NCBI GenBank assembly: GCA_016742095.1 | Contig: JACVCJ010000028.1 | Coordinates: 1 to 46,517, forward strand | DNA: 46,517 nt | DNA from: Bacteroidia bacterium | GTDB lineage: Bacteria > Bacteroidota > Bacteroidia > CAIKAF01 | Direction: 5' to 3' | Part shown: positions 10,561 through 18,704 of the stretch, in pieces | Numbering within the stretch: position 1 is the stretch's first letter | Layout: each line of letters opens with the position of its first letter | The notes under the pieces: model-generated | Databases searched by the model: none | Seen by the model: only the letters and a program-made list of their open reading frames with translations | Told to the model about the DNA's origin: nothing | Translations under genes and position numbers: made by a program

Positions 10561-11841
10561 TTATAATCCGAATATCTTTCTCAGGTAGGGACTCAGGAAC
10601 ACGCCGTCGGGGTCCTGTGCGGCACGCTGGGTATGAAAAGCGTCCCATTGCGGATAGGCATTCCGCAGGTAAGCCGATGTACAGGTGTGCATTTTGCCCC
10701 AGTGCGGGCGGCCGCCATGTGCCTGGAAAATAGCCTCCATATCGCGGAAATAGCGCGTATTGTCCACACCCTTGTAGGCATGGCAGGCAATATAGGCCGA
10801 GTTGCGCTTATGGGCCGGGCTCAGGTACATTTCGTCCTCTTTTACAAAGCGGTTCTCGATCGGGAAATTGATGGGGTATTTCTCCCTGCCGAAGCGGGCC
10901 GTCAGTTCCTTCATCACGTCCTTATACTGCGCCAGGGGCACGTTGTATTCCATTTCGGTGAACTTTACCAGGCGCTGCGTGGCAAATACATTGTGTGCTT
11001 CTTTTACTTTAGTTTCCTTGCCTATAAACGCTGCCGTAAGTCTTGAAACGGCCGGGGCTGTGGACGGGAAGGTTTTTGCCACACCGCAAAACAGCCCGAA
11101 TACGTGGTTCTCCAGCAACACCTCGTCTACCCAGGCTTTCCAGCCCGGTGTATGCGTGGCGGCAGTGGTTACCGCATTGCTGTACTTGGTTTGCGTATAG
11201 GGCGTATACGGCAGCCAGTAGAACTCGAAGTTACGGTTTTCATGAATATACGTTTCCAGCTTGTTCAGTACATCGCCGAGCCGTTCTTTTTTCTTTTCCA
11301 GGTGCAGGTTATAGGCGGGTACGCAGCGTAATTTTATACGGGTAATGATGCCCATGCTGCCCAGTGAGATACGTATACTGTTGAACAGGGCTTCGTCAGC
11401 GGCGTTGCAGGTAATGATCTCGCCCTTGCCGTTTACGAATGTAATTTCTTCGATCTGGGTACTGATATTCCCGAAGCTGATGCCCGTACCGTGCGTACCG
11501 GTGGCCGTAGCGCCGGAGATCGACTGTACATTGATATCGCCCAGGTTCTCCTGCGAAAGTCCCATGGCAAACAGATCGGCCCCCAGTTTTTTCAGTTTGG
11601 TGCCGCCCTGTGCCCAGGCGCGGTTCTCTTCGGGAGCAGGCGAGGTCTGCTGCATCCTGTCCAGGCTCAGGCTCAGCTGATCGGTGGCACAAAGTGCCGT
11701 GAACGAATGCCCGGAACCGATGGCCCGGATGTGTTTGCCGTTTTTGCGTGCGCGCATCACCAGGTCGGCAACCTGTTCTTCGGTTTCGGGATACGCAGTT
11801 TCGGAAGGGTTCCAGTGGATGTTTTCGGCCCAGTTTTTCAT
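10561..11841 (-). CDS. FAD-linked aldonolactone-oxidase-like oxidoreductase
   Basis: The 426-aa protein belongs to the vanillyl-alcohol-oxidase flavoprotein group, near L-gulonolactone and D-arabinono-1,4-lactone oxidases. Residues about 10-175 form the FAD-binding PP-loop domain. The motif RAIGSGHSFTALC contains the histidine that carries covalent FAD in characterised relatives, and GATATGTHGTG is the second FAD motif. The C-terminal domain ends with RPHWGKMHT, the signature of aldonolactone oxidases. There is no signal peptide. The stop codon is 6 bp from the end of the converging T9SS gene. Eight bases upstream lies a racemase-fold PLP enzyme on the same strand, so the two are probably one operon. 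I recall similar pairs in Actinobacteria; the true substrate is unknown. Confidence 0.87.
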   Translation of the reverse strand: MKNWAENIHWNPSETAYPETEEQVADLVMRARKNGKHIRAIGSGHSFTALCATDQLSLSLDRMQQTSPAPEENRAWAQGGTKLKKLGADLFAMGLSQENLGDINVQSISGATATGTHGTGISFGNISTQIEEITFVNGKGEIITCNAADEALFNSIRISLGSMGIITRIKLRCVPAYNLHLEKKKERLGDVLNKLETYIHENRNFEFYWLPYTPYTQTKYSNAVTTAATHTPGWKAWVDEVLLENHVFGLFCGVAKTFPSTAPAVSRLTAAFIGKETKVKEAHNVFATQRLVKFTEMEYNVPLAQYKDVMKELTARFGREKYPINFPIENRFVKEDEMYLSPAHKRNSAYIACHAYKGVDNTRYFRDMEAIFQAHGGRPHWGKMHTCTSAYLRNAYPQWDAFHTQRAAQDPDGVFLSPYLRKIFGL

Positions 11842-11849
11842 AGTGTTGT

Positions 11850-13058
11850 TCAGTGAAAGTCAAATCCTTCGCCGCGGTACGTGGGCCATTGGTCCATGAG
11901 TCCGCCCGAACGGAAAACGTGCAGGGTATTAAAGTGTTCGCAGAGTTCACCGGCTTTGGCGTGGCGCATCACCACAATGCCGCCGGGTTGCAGCAGGTTG
12001 CCGGTATAGAGCAGGGGCGTCTGTACTTCGCCGGCGCCTTCGTTCTTAAGCAGGGTAGCGCTTTTTGGGCGGTATACCTGGGGCGTTTTGGCCGTATCGG
12101 TGGCGCCGGAGGCAATAAAACCGCCGCTCTGGCAGGTATATATGTCCGGGGCCGGATTGCGTGTTACACGCAGCACAAAACCGGCTGCCGGTATATGGCG
12201 GAACTGCCGGTAACCATCGAACAGGTGCGACTGGAAATAGCCCGAGCCTACCGTTACTTCGGTCACGTCCTTTTCGAGGCAGGTGCTTTCGATACTGCCC
12301 GTACCGCCTCCGTTCACCTCGATATTGCGGCCGGTACGGCGGCGTATGAGCGCTACGGCTTCCCGGCGGCGTTCCGCAATTTTAGGCAGGGAACGCTTTT
12401 TCAGGTAGCGGATAATGCGGTTGTACATTCCTTTACCCGGTACATTATCGGCAATGCCCGCCACCTGGGCCTCATAACCCATGGCGCCCCATATTTCGAG
12501 GCGGGGACACAGGTCCAGCTGATCCAGGAAACGGGTGAGCGCTTCGGTATTGTTCAGCGAAGAACGGAAAACCCCGAAATAAACTCCCGGGAAACGTACG
12601 GACATGTCCAGGTCGATGCATATACGTACCGTATGGTCCTCGCGGGCGGCAATATCCTGCAGCAGGCTGATGTGTTCCGGCCGGTCGGTCATAAACAGGA
12701 TGAGCGCCCCGGTCTCTTTCATAGCCTGTATGGCTTCGCTGATCTGTTCGGCTTCCATGCAGGGATACCCGCACAGGATATTTTTAAAACCGCGGCGTGC
12801 CAGCATCACCGATTCGGCGATGGAATACGACATAATACCGGCAATATGTGGCTGCTGTCCGGCAATGTACTCCAGCGCCCGACTATTACGTATACTCTTG
12901 GAGGCGATGCGTACGGGCATATTGCCGCAACGCTGCGAAATACTCCGGATATTGGCATCCAGGGCGTCCAGGTCGAGCCAGGCCAGCGGCAGGGTACGTC
13001 CCGAAAAAAGGGCTGAAAAACGTTCGTAGGAATGGTCCGTTTCAGGATGTGTGGTCAT
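11850..13058 (-). CDS. Alanine-racemase-fold PLP enzyme (amino acid deaminase/aldolase type)
   Basis: The 402-aa protein is a fold-type III PLP enzyme related to D-threonine aldolase and D-serine dehydratase. The N-terminal barrel starts LAWLDLDALDANI. It has RIASKSIRN with Lys54 as the probable PLP-binding lysine, then GYPCMEAEQI and CIDLDMS. The phosphate-binding region appears as EVNGGGTGS. The C-terminal domain includes TEVTVGSGYF and a late segment GIVVMRHAKAGELCEHF, with His and Cys residues resembling the metal-binding site of that family. I cannot tell the substrate. It overlaps the upstream gene by 17 bp and precedes the FAD oxidase by 8 bp, so all three genes are likely co-expressed. 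A link between deamination/aldol chemistry and sugar-lactone oxidation is inference. Confidence 0.83.
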   Translation of the reverse strand: MTTHPETDHSYERFSALFSGRTLPLAWLDLDALDANIRSISQRCGNMPVRIASKSIRNSRALEYIAGQQPHIAGIMSYSIAESVMLARRGFKNILCGYPCMEAEQISEAIQAMKETGALILFMTDRPEHISLLQDIAAREDHTVRICIDLDMSVRFPGVYFGVFRSSLNNTEALTRFLDQLDLCPRLEIWGAMGYEAQVAGIADNVPGKGMYNRIIRYLKKRSLPKIAERRREAVALIRRRTGRNIEVNGGGTGSIESTCLEKDVTEVTVGSGYFQSHLFDGYRQFRHIPAAGFVLRVTRNPAPDIYTCQSGGFIASGATDTAKTPQVYRPKSATLLKNEGAGEVQTPLLYTGNLLQPGGIVVMRHAKAGELCEHFNTLHVFRSGGLMDQWPTYRGEGFDFH

Positions 13059-13476
13059 ATACGATCTTCCAGTTCGATTTAATTTTTCTGAAAATAAGGG
13101 TGAATCGTCCGCCTGCAGAGGGCGTTTCCGGGTAACTGAGGTTCCAGGCGCCGCTTACAATGGCCCGTCCGGCCCCGGCACAGGTGATCTGCAGTTCGCT
13201 GAACTCCAGGGTACCCATGGCTTCTTTGCCCGGGTAGGCCTTCTTATAATTATCGAGCGTCTGCTGCCAGCCGGAGGTCACTTTTTTGCCGCTTACAAAG
13301 CGCAGTTCGGGCCCTGTACTGTAACCGGCCATAAATCCTTCGATGTCGCCCTTGTTCCAGGCCTGCTGCTGCATACTAAGCACTGCCTGCACTTTCCGGG
13401 TACAGGAACAGGCCGCAGAGGCATGAAGAACAGAAAACAAAAGAGAAATGAACAGGAAAGCGGTTATTCTTTTCAT
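13042..13476 (-). CDS. Secreted NTF2-like/SnoaL-fold protein (DUF4440 type)
   Basis: I place the start at 13476, giving 144 aa that begin MKRITAFLFISLLFSVLHASAACSC, a signal peptide with cysteines right at the cleavage region. An in-frame ATG upstream at 13515 adds 13 residues that do not look like a signal. The mature part has the typical cone-fold pattern: VLSMQQQAWNKGDIEGFMAGY, a central TSGWQQTLDNYKKAYP, and final strands FTLIFRKIKSNWKIVYDHTS. This corresponds to the DUF4440/SnoaL-like ketosteroid-isomerase-related family, in which many members only bind small ligands. Its 3' end overlaps the 5' end of the PLP-enzyme gene by 17 bp, suggesting a shared transcript. Confidence 0.8.
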   Translation of the reverse strand: MKRITAFLFISLLFSVLHASAACSCTRKVQAVLSMQQQAWNKGDIEGFMAGYSTGPELRFVSGKKVTSGWQQTLDNYKKAYPGKEAMGTLEFSELQITCAGAGRAIVSGAWNLSYPETPSAGGRFTLIFRKIKSNWKIVYDHTS

Positions 13477-13535
13477 GGTAAGTTTGTACAGCCAAATTAA
13501 AAGAATCCGCTGCAAAAGCCAATACTTTTATTTAA

Positions 13536-13564
13536 TTTGAAGCGTTAATACGTATGTATATTTG
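13536..13564 (+). promoter_or_regulatory. Bacteroidota-type promoter for the barrel gene at 13612
   Basis: TTTG at 13536-13539 is separated by 17 bp from TATATTTG at 13557-13564, matching the TTTG/TAnnTTTG consensus. The -7 box ends 47 bp before the ATG. Confidence 0.65.
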
Positions 13565-13611
13565 TTTTTAACAAATTTTCACTAAATTTACCTCATTAAA
13601 AAACATCGGGA

Positions 13612-14349
13612 ATGAAGCGAGTGTTGTGTGTATACGGTCTGATTTTAGCTTTGGGCGCAGGTTCTGTTCATGCGCAGTTTGCACGGGTAAAACGGCCTAA
13701 ATTCAGCCTCGGCGCTGCGGCCCGCGTTCCCTACCTGGTGTCGAACGAGGCACAGCGTAAGGCCTTCCGGGGGATCATTGCCACCGGGCTCAGCTATAAC
13801 TACGAAGTTACGCCGAAACTCCGCATCGGGCTCTTTACCGATTATTCCTATTACCAGTCGTTCATTCCGCGTAACATCTACCAGGAAATGCAGACCCGTA
13901 ACCTGAAACTGCACCTGATGGCGGCCGGTCTCAACGTAAGTTATGATTTTGTGCTCAAGACCAATGAGCGCTGGGTATTTACCCCGGAGATCAAGGTGGG
14001 TTACGCCTATGCGCTGTTCACCAACCTGAACAACGGTCTGCAGGATTCTACCCAGTTTGCCAGCCGCGATATCAAGGAGAAAAGCGGGGTTTCGGCCTCC
14101 GCCGGACTCAGTGTGTTCCTGTACGCCAACGAACACCGCATGCAGGGCGTGGGCCTGTACATCGGGTATAATTACACCGGCTACGAGTTTAAAAAGACCG
14201 ATGCCAATATCACACCGAACAATTCCGGGGAGTTTTACTTTATAAAGGATAATGGTCCTACCATGGGCCTGCAGTTCGGCTTCAGCTTTATTATGAAGTT
14301 CGGCGGCGATAACAAAGGCCGCAGCAGCGATTACGATTTCGAAGAATAA
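13612..14349 (+). CDS. Outer-membrane beta-barrel protein
   Basis: The 245-aa product has a signal peptide (MKRVLCVYGLILALGAGSVHAQ). Alternating-residue strands typical of a small outer-membrane barrel follow: FSLGAAARVPYL, ATGLSYNYEV, LRIGLFTDYSYY, NLKLHLMAAGLNVSYDF, VFTPEIKVGYAYAL, VSASAGLSVFLY, GVGLYIGYNYTGYEF and finally TMGLQFGFSFIMKFG. This is consistent with an eight-stranded PF13505-type barrel; the ligand or role is unknown. It is transcribed alone from a clear promoter. Its TAA lies 2 bp from the stop codon of the converging ABC transporter, inside a perfect 14-bp palindrome. Confidence 0.75.
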   Translation: MKRVLCVYGLILALGAGSVHAQFARVKRPKFSLGAAARVPYLVSNEAQRKAFRGIIATGLSYNYEVTPKLRIGLFTDYSYYQSFIPRNIYQEMQTRNLKLHLMAAGLNVSYDFVLKTNERWVFTPEIKVGYAYALFTNLNNGLQDSTQFASRDIKEKSGVSASAGLSVFLYANEHRMQGVGLYIGYNYTGYEFKKTDANITPNNSGEFYFIKDNGPTMGLQFGFSFIMKFGGDNKGRSSDYDFEE

Positions 14350-14357
14350 GCTTATTC
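14344..14357. repeat. Perfect 14-bp palindrome spanning two convergent stop codons
   Basis: The sequence GAATAAGCTTATTC is its own reverse complement. It contains the Glu-TAA end of the barrel gene (+) and the Glu-TAA end of the ABC transporter (-). Confidence 0.9.
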
Positions 14358-16127
14358 GCTTTCGGCAAACTGCAGTTCGATCAGCTTGCGGTAGGCCCCG
14401 TTCTCTTTTTCCATCAGCGAGTGGTGACTGCCCGTCTCTATGATACGGCCCTTTTCCAGTACCAGTATTTTATCGGCATGGCGTATGGTGCTGAGACGGT
14501 GGGCAATGATGATACTTGTGCGGCCTTCGGTAATTACTTCCGTGGCTTTCTGTATCAGCAGTTCGCTTTCGGTGTCCACACTGCTGGTGGCTTCGTCCAG
14601 GATGAGTACCTTGGGCTTGTGCACGTACGCGCGCAGGAAGGAGATCAGCTGTTTCTGTCCGGCGCTGAGCAGTCCGCCGCGCTCACTCACATGGAAATGA
14701 TAGGCACCCGGCAGGCGCGAAATAAATTCATGCGTACCGATCTGTTTCGAGGCCTCGATCACTTCTTCCTCACTGATGTGCGGATTGAACAGCGTAATGT
14801 TGTTCAGGATGGTGTCTGAGAACAGGAATACGTCCTGCAATACTACGGAAACGGAATGATGCAGGCTGTTGAGGCTGTAGGATTCTATTTTTTTACCGTC
14901 GAGGTAAATAGTACCGGAATTGTATTCGTAAAAACGGCTCAGCAGGTTGATGATGGACGTTTTTCCGCTGCCGGTGGCGCCCACCAGTGCAATTTTTTCG
15001 CCGCGGTACGCATCAAAGGAAATACTATTGAGTACGTAATCCTCATCGTTATAGGCAAAATGTACATCGCGGAACGAGATATCACCGGCAATATTCCCGG
15101 CGTCTTCGGTGCCGGTATCTTCGATCACGGGATTGCTGTCCAGGATGGCAAAAACGCGTTCGGCGCTCACCACGCCCATCTGCAGGGTGTTAAAACGGTC
15201 GGCAAGCTGACGCATAGGCCGGTACAGGATGTAGATGTACAGTACAAAAGAGATGATAAGACCGGGAGAGGCTTCGCCGCTGGCAGACTGTGCCGCTACC
15301 ATTTCGCCCGCAGCATACCATACCACCAGGCCGATGCTGATGGCCGTTATCACTTCTACCACGGGGAAAAACACGGAATAGTACCAGATGGAACGTATGT
15401 GCGCCTTGCGGTGCTGTCCGTTGATCTCGCGGAATTTCTTCATTTCCTCGTCCTCGCGGCTGAAGATTTGCACAATGCTCATGCCCACCACGTGTTCCTG
15501 TACAAAAGCGCTGAGTTCGGCCACCTTGTTGCGTACTTCGCCGAAGGTCTTTTTAATGCCGTTCTTGAATACATTGGTGGCGATCACCAGCAGGGGAACG
15601 GGGATCAGGGTAATGAGTGTCAGTTTCCAGTCCTGGTATAGCATTACGCCTATTACCGTGAAAATTTTCAGGAAGTCGGCCAGGATCTGCAAAAAACCTT
15701 CTGAAAAAATACTGGCGATGGTTTCAATATCACTGATGACGCGGGTAACCAGGGTACCTACGGCGGTATTATCGAAATATTTCAGTTTAAAGCGGTTCAG
15801 GTGCCGGAACAGCTGCGAACGTATGTCGCGGATCACGAACTGGCCCAGCTGGTTGCTGCTGTAAGTGCTGAGGAACTGCAGGACCGATTCTGCAAAAAGC
15901 AGGGCTACCATCCAGCTTACCATGATCAGCAGTTCGCGGTAATTACCGGTGAGTATGGTATCGTCGATGGTCTGTTCGACCAGGTAGGGACGTACGGGAG
16001 ATACGGCGGCGACCAGTAAGGTGATGCTTACCGCTGTGTACCAGAGACCTTTATAGGGAGAAACGAAACGGAACAGCCTTTTTAGCAGGCTGAAATCGAA
16101 TGCGTTACCTGATTTTTTTTCTGCCAT
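14352..16127 (-). CDS. MsbA-type ABC exporter (transmembrane and ATPase domains fused)
   Basis: I start the protein at 16127 (MAEKKSGNAFDFSLL, 591 aa); an upstream in-frame ATG at 16139 adds four residues. The N-terminal half is a six-helix exporter domain (about 20-310) with the usual first-helix motif YKGLWYTAVSITLLVAAVSPV. The C-terminal ATPase has Walker A GATGSGKTS, Q-loop VVLQDVFLFS, signature LLSAGQKQL (LSAGQ rather than LSGGQ), Walker B VLILDEATSS and the switch histidine in IIIAHRLS. Relatives export lipids, including the lipid A precursor, or drugs; the substrate cannot be fixed here. It lies 91 bp downstream of the DUF4835 gene and may have its own promoter (TATCTTTG at 16137-16144). 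It occupies the place where I would expect recN. Confidence 0.9.
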   Translation of the reverse strand: MAEKKSGNAFDFSLLKRLFRFVSPYKGLWYTAVSITLLVAAVSPVRPYLVEQTIDDTILTGNYRELLIMVSWMVALLFAESVLQFLSTYSSNQLGQFVIRDIRSQLFRHLNRFKLKYFDNTAVGTLVTRVISDIETIASIFSEGFLQILADFLKIFTVIGVMLYQDWKLTLITLIPVPLLVIATNVFKNGIKKTFGEVRNKVAELSAFVQEHVVGMSIVQIFSREDEEMKKFREINGQHRKAHIRSIWYYSVFFPVVEVITAISIGLVVWYAAGEMVAAQSASGEASPGLIISFVLYIYILYRPMRQLADRFNTLQMGVVSAERVFAILDSNPVIEDTGTEDAGNIAGDISFRDVHFAYNDEDYVLNSISFDAYRGEKIALVGATGSGKTSIINLLSRFYEYNSGTIYLDGKKIESYSLNSLHHSVSVVLQDVFLFSDTILNNITLFNPHISEEEVIEASKQIGTHEFISRLPGAYHFHVSERGGLLSAGQKQLISFLRAYVHKPKVLILDEATSSVDTESELLIQKATEVITEGRTSIIIAHRLSTIRHADKILVLEKGRIIETGSHHSLMEKENGAYRKLIELQFAESE

Positions 16128-16136
16128 AGAATAGAG

Positions 16137-16144
16137 CAAAGATA
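16137..16144 (-). promoter_or_regulatory. Possible -7 element for the ABC exporter
   Basis: Read on the minus strand the bases are TATCTTTG, ending 9 bp before the start codon chosen at 16127. No TTTG -33 box is present at the usual spacing, so this is only half supported. Confidence 0.4.
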
Positions 16145-16218
16145 GCCATATTTATGCGTGGCCGGCTCATAAACAGGGGCAGATATGCTTAAAAAATGGT
16201 TAAGTTCTGAGGAATACC

Positions 16219-17148
16219 CTATTGGGGGTTCATGGCATTCCAGCGGTTGGCATTGGCCCCGTCGATCTTGTTCATGATCCTGATGAGGTCTACAATTTCG
16301 GGCTTGGGAGCGTCTTTCATCAGGTTAAGGGCTTCGTCGCGTTTGGCGTTGAGCGCGATATACAGCAGGTACGAACTGGCTTTCTGTTTGTGTATCTCTT
16401 CCAGTCTGGCCAGCGCCTGGAAGGCCAGGGGACGTTTGGCGTCGAAATCGCTGAAGAACTGGTCAAAAGCGTTACGGTGATAATCGTACATGAACGTGCG
16501 GAAGGGCTCATAGGCCGGACTGGTGATCTCTTCGATCATTACCCAGCGGGAACGCAGTTTGTTGCTTTCCAGTCTCCAGCCTTTTTCGGCAGAAGATACC
16601 TGGGCCAGCTGCGCGATCTGCATGGCCTTGTTGAAATACGGAGTACCGCCCAGGGGCGAGAAAGAATCGTAGTCCAGCCCGATGATCATATAGGCATAGA
16701 ACGACAGTATGGAACTGAGATTGTTCAGGTAGGTGGTGCTGCTGTAGTCGAATACCTGGTTCAGCTGGTATACGATGGTAAAATCTTCGTCGAGCACGTT
16801 GAGGATCGGTGTGTAATAGCTGCTGCCGTATACCGGGCGGCGGGAGGTAACCGTAAGCGAACCGGAATATTTACCGTCGCTGGCCGAGCCTGATTTCAGG
16901 TTGAACAGCAGGTTGCACTCGATCTTTTCGTATTGTTCGTAGGTCTCCGATGTCCATTTGGTGTTGTTCAGGAAATTGGTACACTGGCTTTCGAGGGCCG
17001 ACCAGATGCTTTTATCCACGTTGGCGATCTCGCCGCCACCGGTTATGCTTACTTCCACGCGGGCCTGCAGTTCCTGTGCATAGCTTTGCGAGAGCCCGGC
17101 CAGGCTCAAAAGGCCGCTAAGACATATATAGGAGAGACTTTTTTTCAT
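16219..17148 (-). CDS. DUF4835 family periplasmic/outer-membrane-associated protein
   Basis: Starting at 17148 the product is 309 aa, with a signal peptide (MKKSLSYICLSGLLSLAGLSQSYAQ). The mature protein opens ELQARVEVSITG and has SRRPVYGSSYYTPILNVLDEDF and IIGLDYDSFSPLGGTPYF. These are blocks I associate with DUF4835, a Bacteroidota family usually encoded next to coaBC. Some annotation sources call this family PorD and link it to type IX secretion; I am not certain of that name, but it would fit with T9SS cargo in the same window. Its ATG overlaps the coaBC stop by four bases (ATGA), so it is translationally coupled to coaBC. Confidence 0.8.
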   Translation of the reverse strand: MKKSLSYICLSGLLSLAGLSQSYAQELQARVEVSITGGGEIANVDKSIWSALESQCTNFLNNTKWTSETYEQYEKIECNLLFNLKSGSASDGKYSGSLTVTSRRPVYGSSYYTPILNVLDEDFTIVYQLNQVFDYSSTTYLNNLSSILSFYAYMIIGLDYDSFSPLGGTPYFNKAMQIAQLAQVSSAEKGWRLESNKLRSRWVMIEEITSPAYEPFRTFMYDYHRNAFDQFFSDFDAKRPLAFQALARLEEIHKQKASSYLLYIALNAKRDEALNLMKDAPKPEIVDLIRIMNKIDGANANRWNAMNPQ

Positions 17149-18350
17149 TGAATAAACCACTTTTCGAGGGTATTAACGATCAATTCGGCAATTTTATTTT
17201 TGGGGGCCAGCGGAAAATCCGCACGGCGTTCTTCCTTACCAAAAATAGTAATTTTATTGGTATCTGATTCAAACCCGGCGCCCGGGTCGTTCAGCGAGTT
17301 CAGTACGATGAGGTCGGCCTGCTTTTTTTCCAGCTTTTTACGGGCATTCTCTTCTTCGTTGTCCGTTTCCAGGGCAAAACCCGCCACAATAGTACCTTTT
17401 TTTCGGTTGGCGCCGCACCAGGCCAGTATATCCGGGTTCTTCACCAGTTTTATTTCGGGTATCTGTCCGTCTTTCTTTATTTTTTGCGTGGCGGGGTTCT
17501 CTACACCGTAATCGGCTACGGCGGCGGCACAGATAATGCAGTCCATATCGGCGGCGCGGGCTGTTACGGCCTCGAACATCTGCACGGCGGTCTCTACGTC
17601 TATACGCTGAATGCTGTCGTATTCCTGGCGTATGCGCGAAGGTCCGCAGACCAGCACTACTTCGGCGCCCCGGGCGGCCAGGGTATCGGCCAGGTGTATG
17701 CCCATTTTGCCGGAACTCCGGTTGCCGATATAACGCACCGGATCGATGGGTTCATAGGTAGGTCCGGCCGTTATGAGTACTTTTTTCCCGGCCCAGGTCT
17801 GGGTGCCGGCAAAGAAATCCTTTACAAATTCCAGTATGTGTTCGGGTTCGGCCATGCGTCCTTCTCCATCGAGTCCGCTGGCCAGTTCGCCTTTTTCGGC
17901 GGGGATCACCTGGTTGCCGTTATCGCGCAGTTTCTGCAGGTTGGCCAGCACCGAAGGATGTTTGTACATGTCCAGGTCCATGGCCGGGGCTACTATTACC
18001 GGGCATTTGGCCGAGAGGTAGGTGGTGAGCAGCAGGTTGTCGGACTGGCCGTCGGCCATTTTGGAAAGGGTGGAGGCCGAAAGGGGAGCAATGAGCATCA
18101 GGTCGGCCCAGAGCGCCAGTTCCACATGATTGGTCCATTCGCCCGTTTCGCTGTTGAAGAGGACCGAATGTACGGGGTTCTTCGACAGGGTGGACAGGGT
18201 AAGCGGCGTTACGAAACCGGTGGCATTGGGCGTAAGTACTACTTTTACCTGTGCCCCGTTCTTAACAAAAAGCCGCACCAGATGTGCGGCTTTATATGCG
18301 GCGATGCTGCCGCTAATTCCTACTAAGATCTTTTTGTTTTTCAACTGCAT
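17145..18350 (-). CDS. coaBC: Bifunctional phosphopantothenoylcysteine decarboxylase/phosphopantothenate-cysteine ligase
   Basis: CoaBC performs two consecutive steps of coenzyme A synthesis. The 401-aa protein has an N-terminal flavoprotein CoaC domain (about 1-180): GISGSIAAYKA, the catalytic histidine in WTNHVELA, IAPLSASTLSKMADG and PAMDLDMY. The C-terminal CoaB domain (about 185-401) has ITAGPTYEPIDPVRYIGNRSSGKMG, the CTP-binding region and KKQADLIVLNSL. It follows the rpoZ-like gene by 18 bp and overlaps the DUF4835 gene by 4 bp. Confidence 0.96.
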   Translation of the reverse strand: MQLKNKKILVGISGSIAAYKAAHLVRLFVKNGAQVKVVLTPNATGFVTPLTLSTLSKNPVHSVLFNSETGEWTNHVELALWADLMLIAPLSASTLSKMADGQSDNLLLTTYLSAKCPVIVAPAMDLDMYKHPSVLANLQKLRDNGNQVIPAEKGELASGLDGEGRMAEPEHILEFVKDFFAGTQTWAGKKVLITAGPTYEPIDPVRYIGNRSSGKMGIHLADTLAARGAEVVLVCGPSRIRQEYDSIQRIDVETAVQMFEAVTARAADMDCIICAAAVADYGVENPATQKIKKDGQIPEIKLVKNPDILAWCGANRKKGTIVAGFALETDNEEENARKKLEKKQADLIVLNSLNDPGAGFESDTNKITIFGKEERRADFPLAPKNKIAELIVNTLEKWFIQ

Positions 18351-18368
18351 GCTGAAAACAGCGGGCTG

Positions 18369-18701
18369 TTATTTGTTGGCGTCTTCCTCGGCTTTGCGGA
18401 AAACGATCTCGCCTTCCAGCCATTCCTGGATGGACAGCAGGCTGGGTTTGGGAAGTTTTTCATAATAGCGTGAGATCTCGATCTGCTCGCGGTTCTCGAA
18501 AACTTCTTCCAGTGTATCGGTATGGCCGGAAAATTCTTCCAGCTTTTCGTTCAGTTCTTCTTTCAGACGGGTATTGATCTGGTTCGCTCTTTTGGAGAGA
18601 ATGGTCACTACCTCGTAAATGTTACCGGTCGGCGCCTGGATACGGGCGGTATCACGGGTAACGGTTGTAGGCGAAGCCTGTAATTTTTTGAAGTTGCTCA
18701 T
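18369..18701 (-). CDS. rpoZ: RNA polymerase omega/Rpb6-like subunit
   Basis: The 110-aa protein matches the Bacteroidota form of RNA polymerase omega: TGNIYEVVTILSKRANQIN is the conserved Rpb6/omega helix that latches onto the beta-prime subunit. The charged stretch LKEELNEKLEEF and the tail LPKPSLLSIQEWLEGEIVFRKAEE are typical of the Bacteroidota family and absent from proteobacterial omega. It sits 3 bp after bamD and 18 bp before coaBC, which is the usual order in this phylum. Confidence 0.87.
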   Translation of the reverse strand: MSNFKKLQASPTTVTRDTARIQAPTGNIYEVVTILSKRANQINTRLKEELNEKLEEFSGHTDTLEEVFENREQIEISRYYEKLPKPSLLSIQEWLEGEIVFRKAEEDANK

Positions 18702-18704
18702 CGC

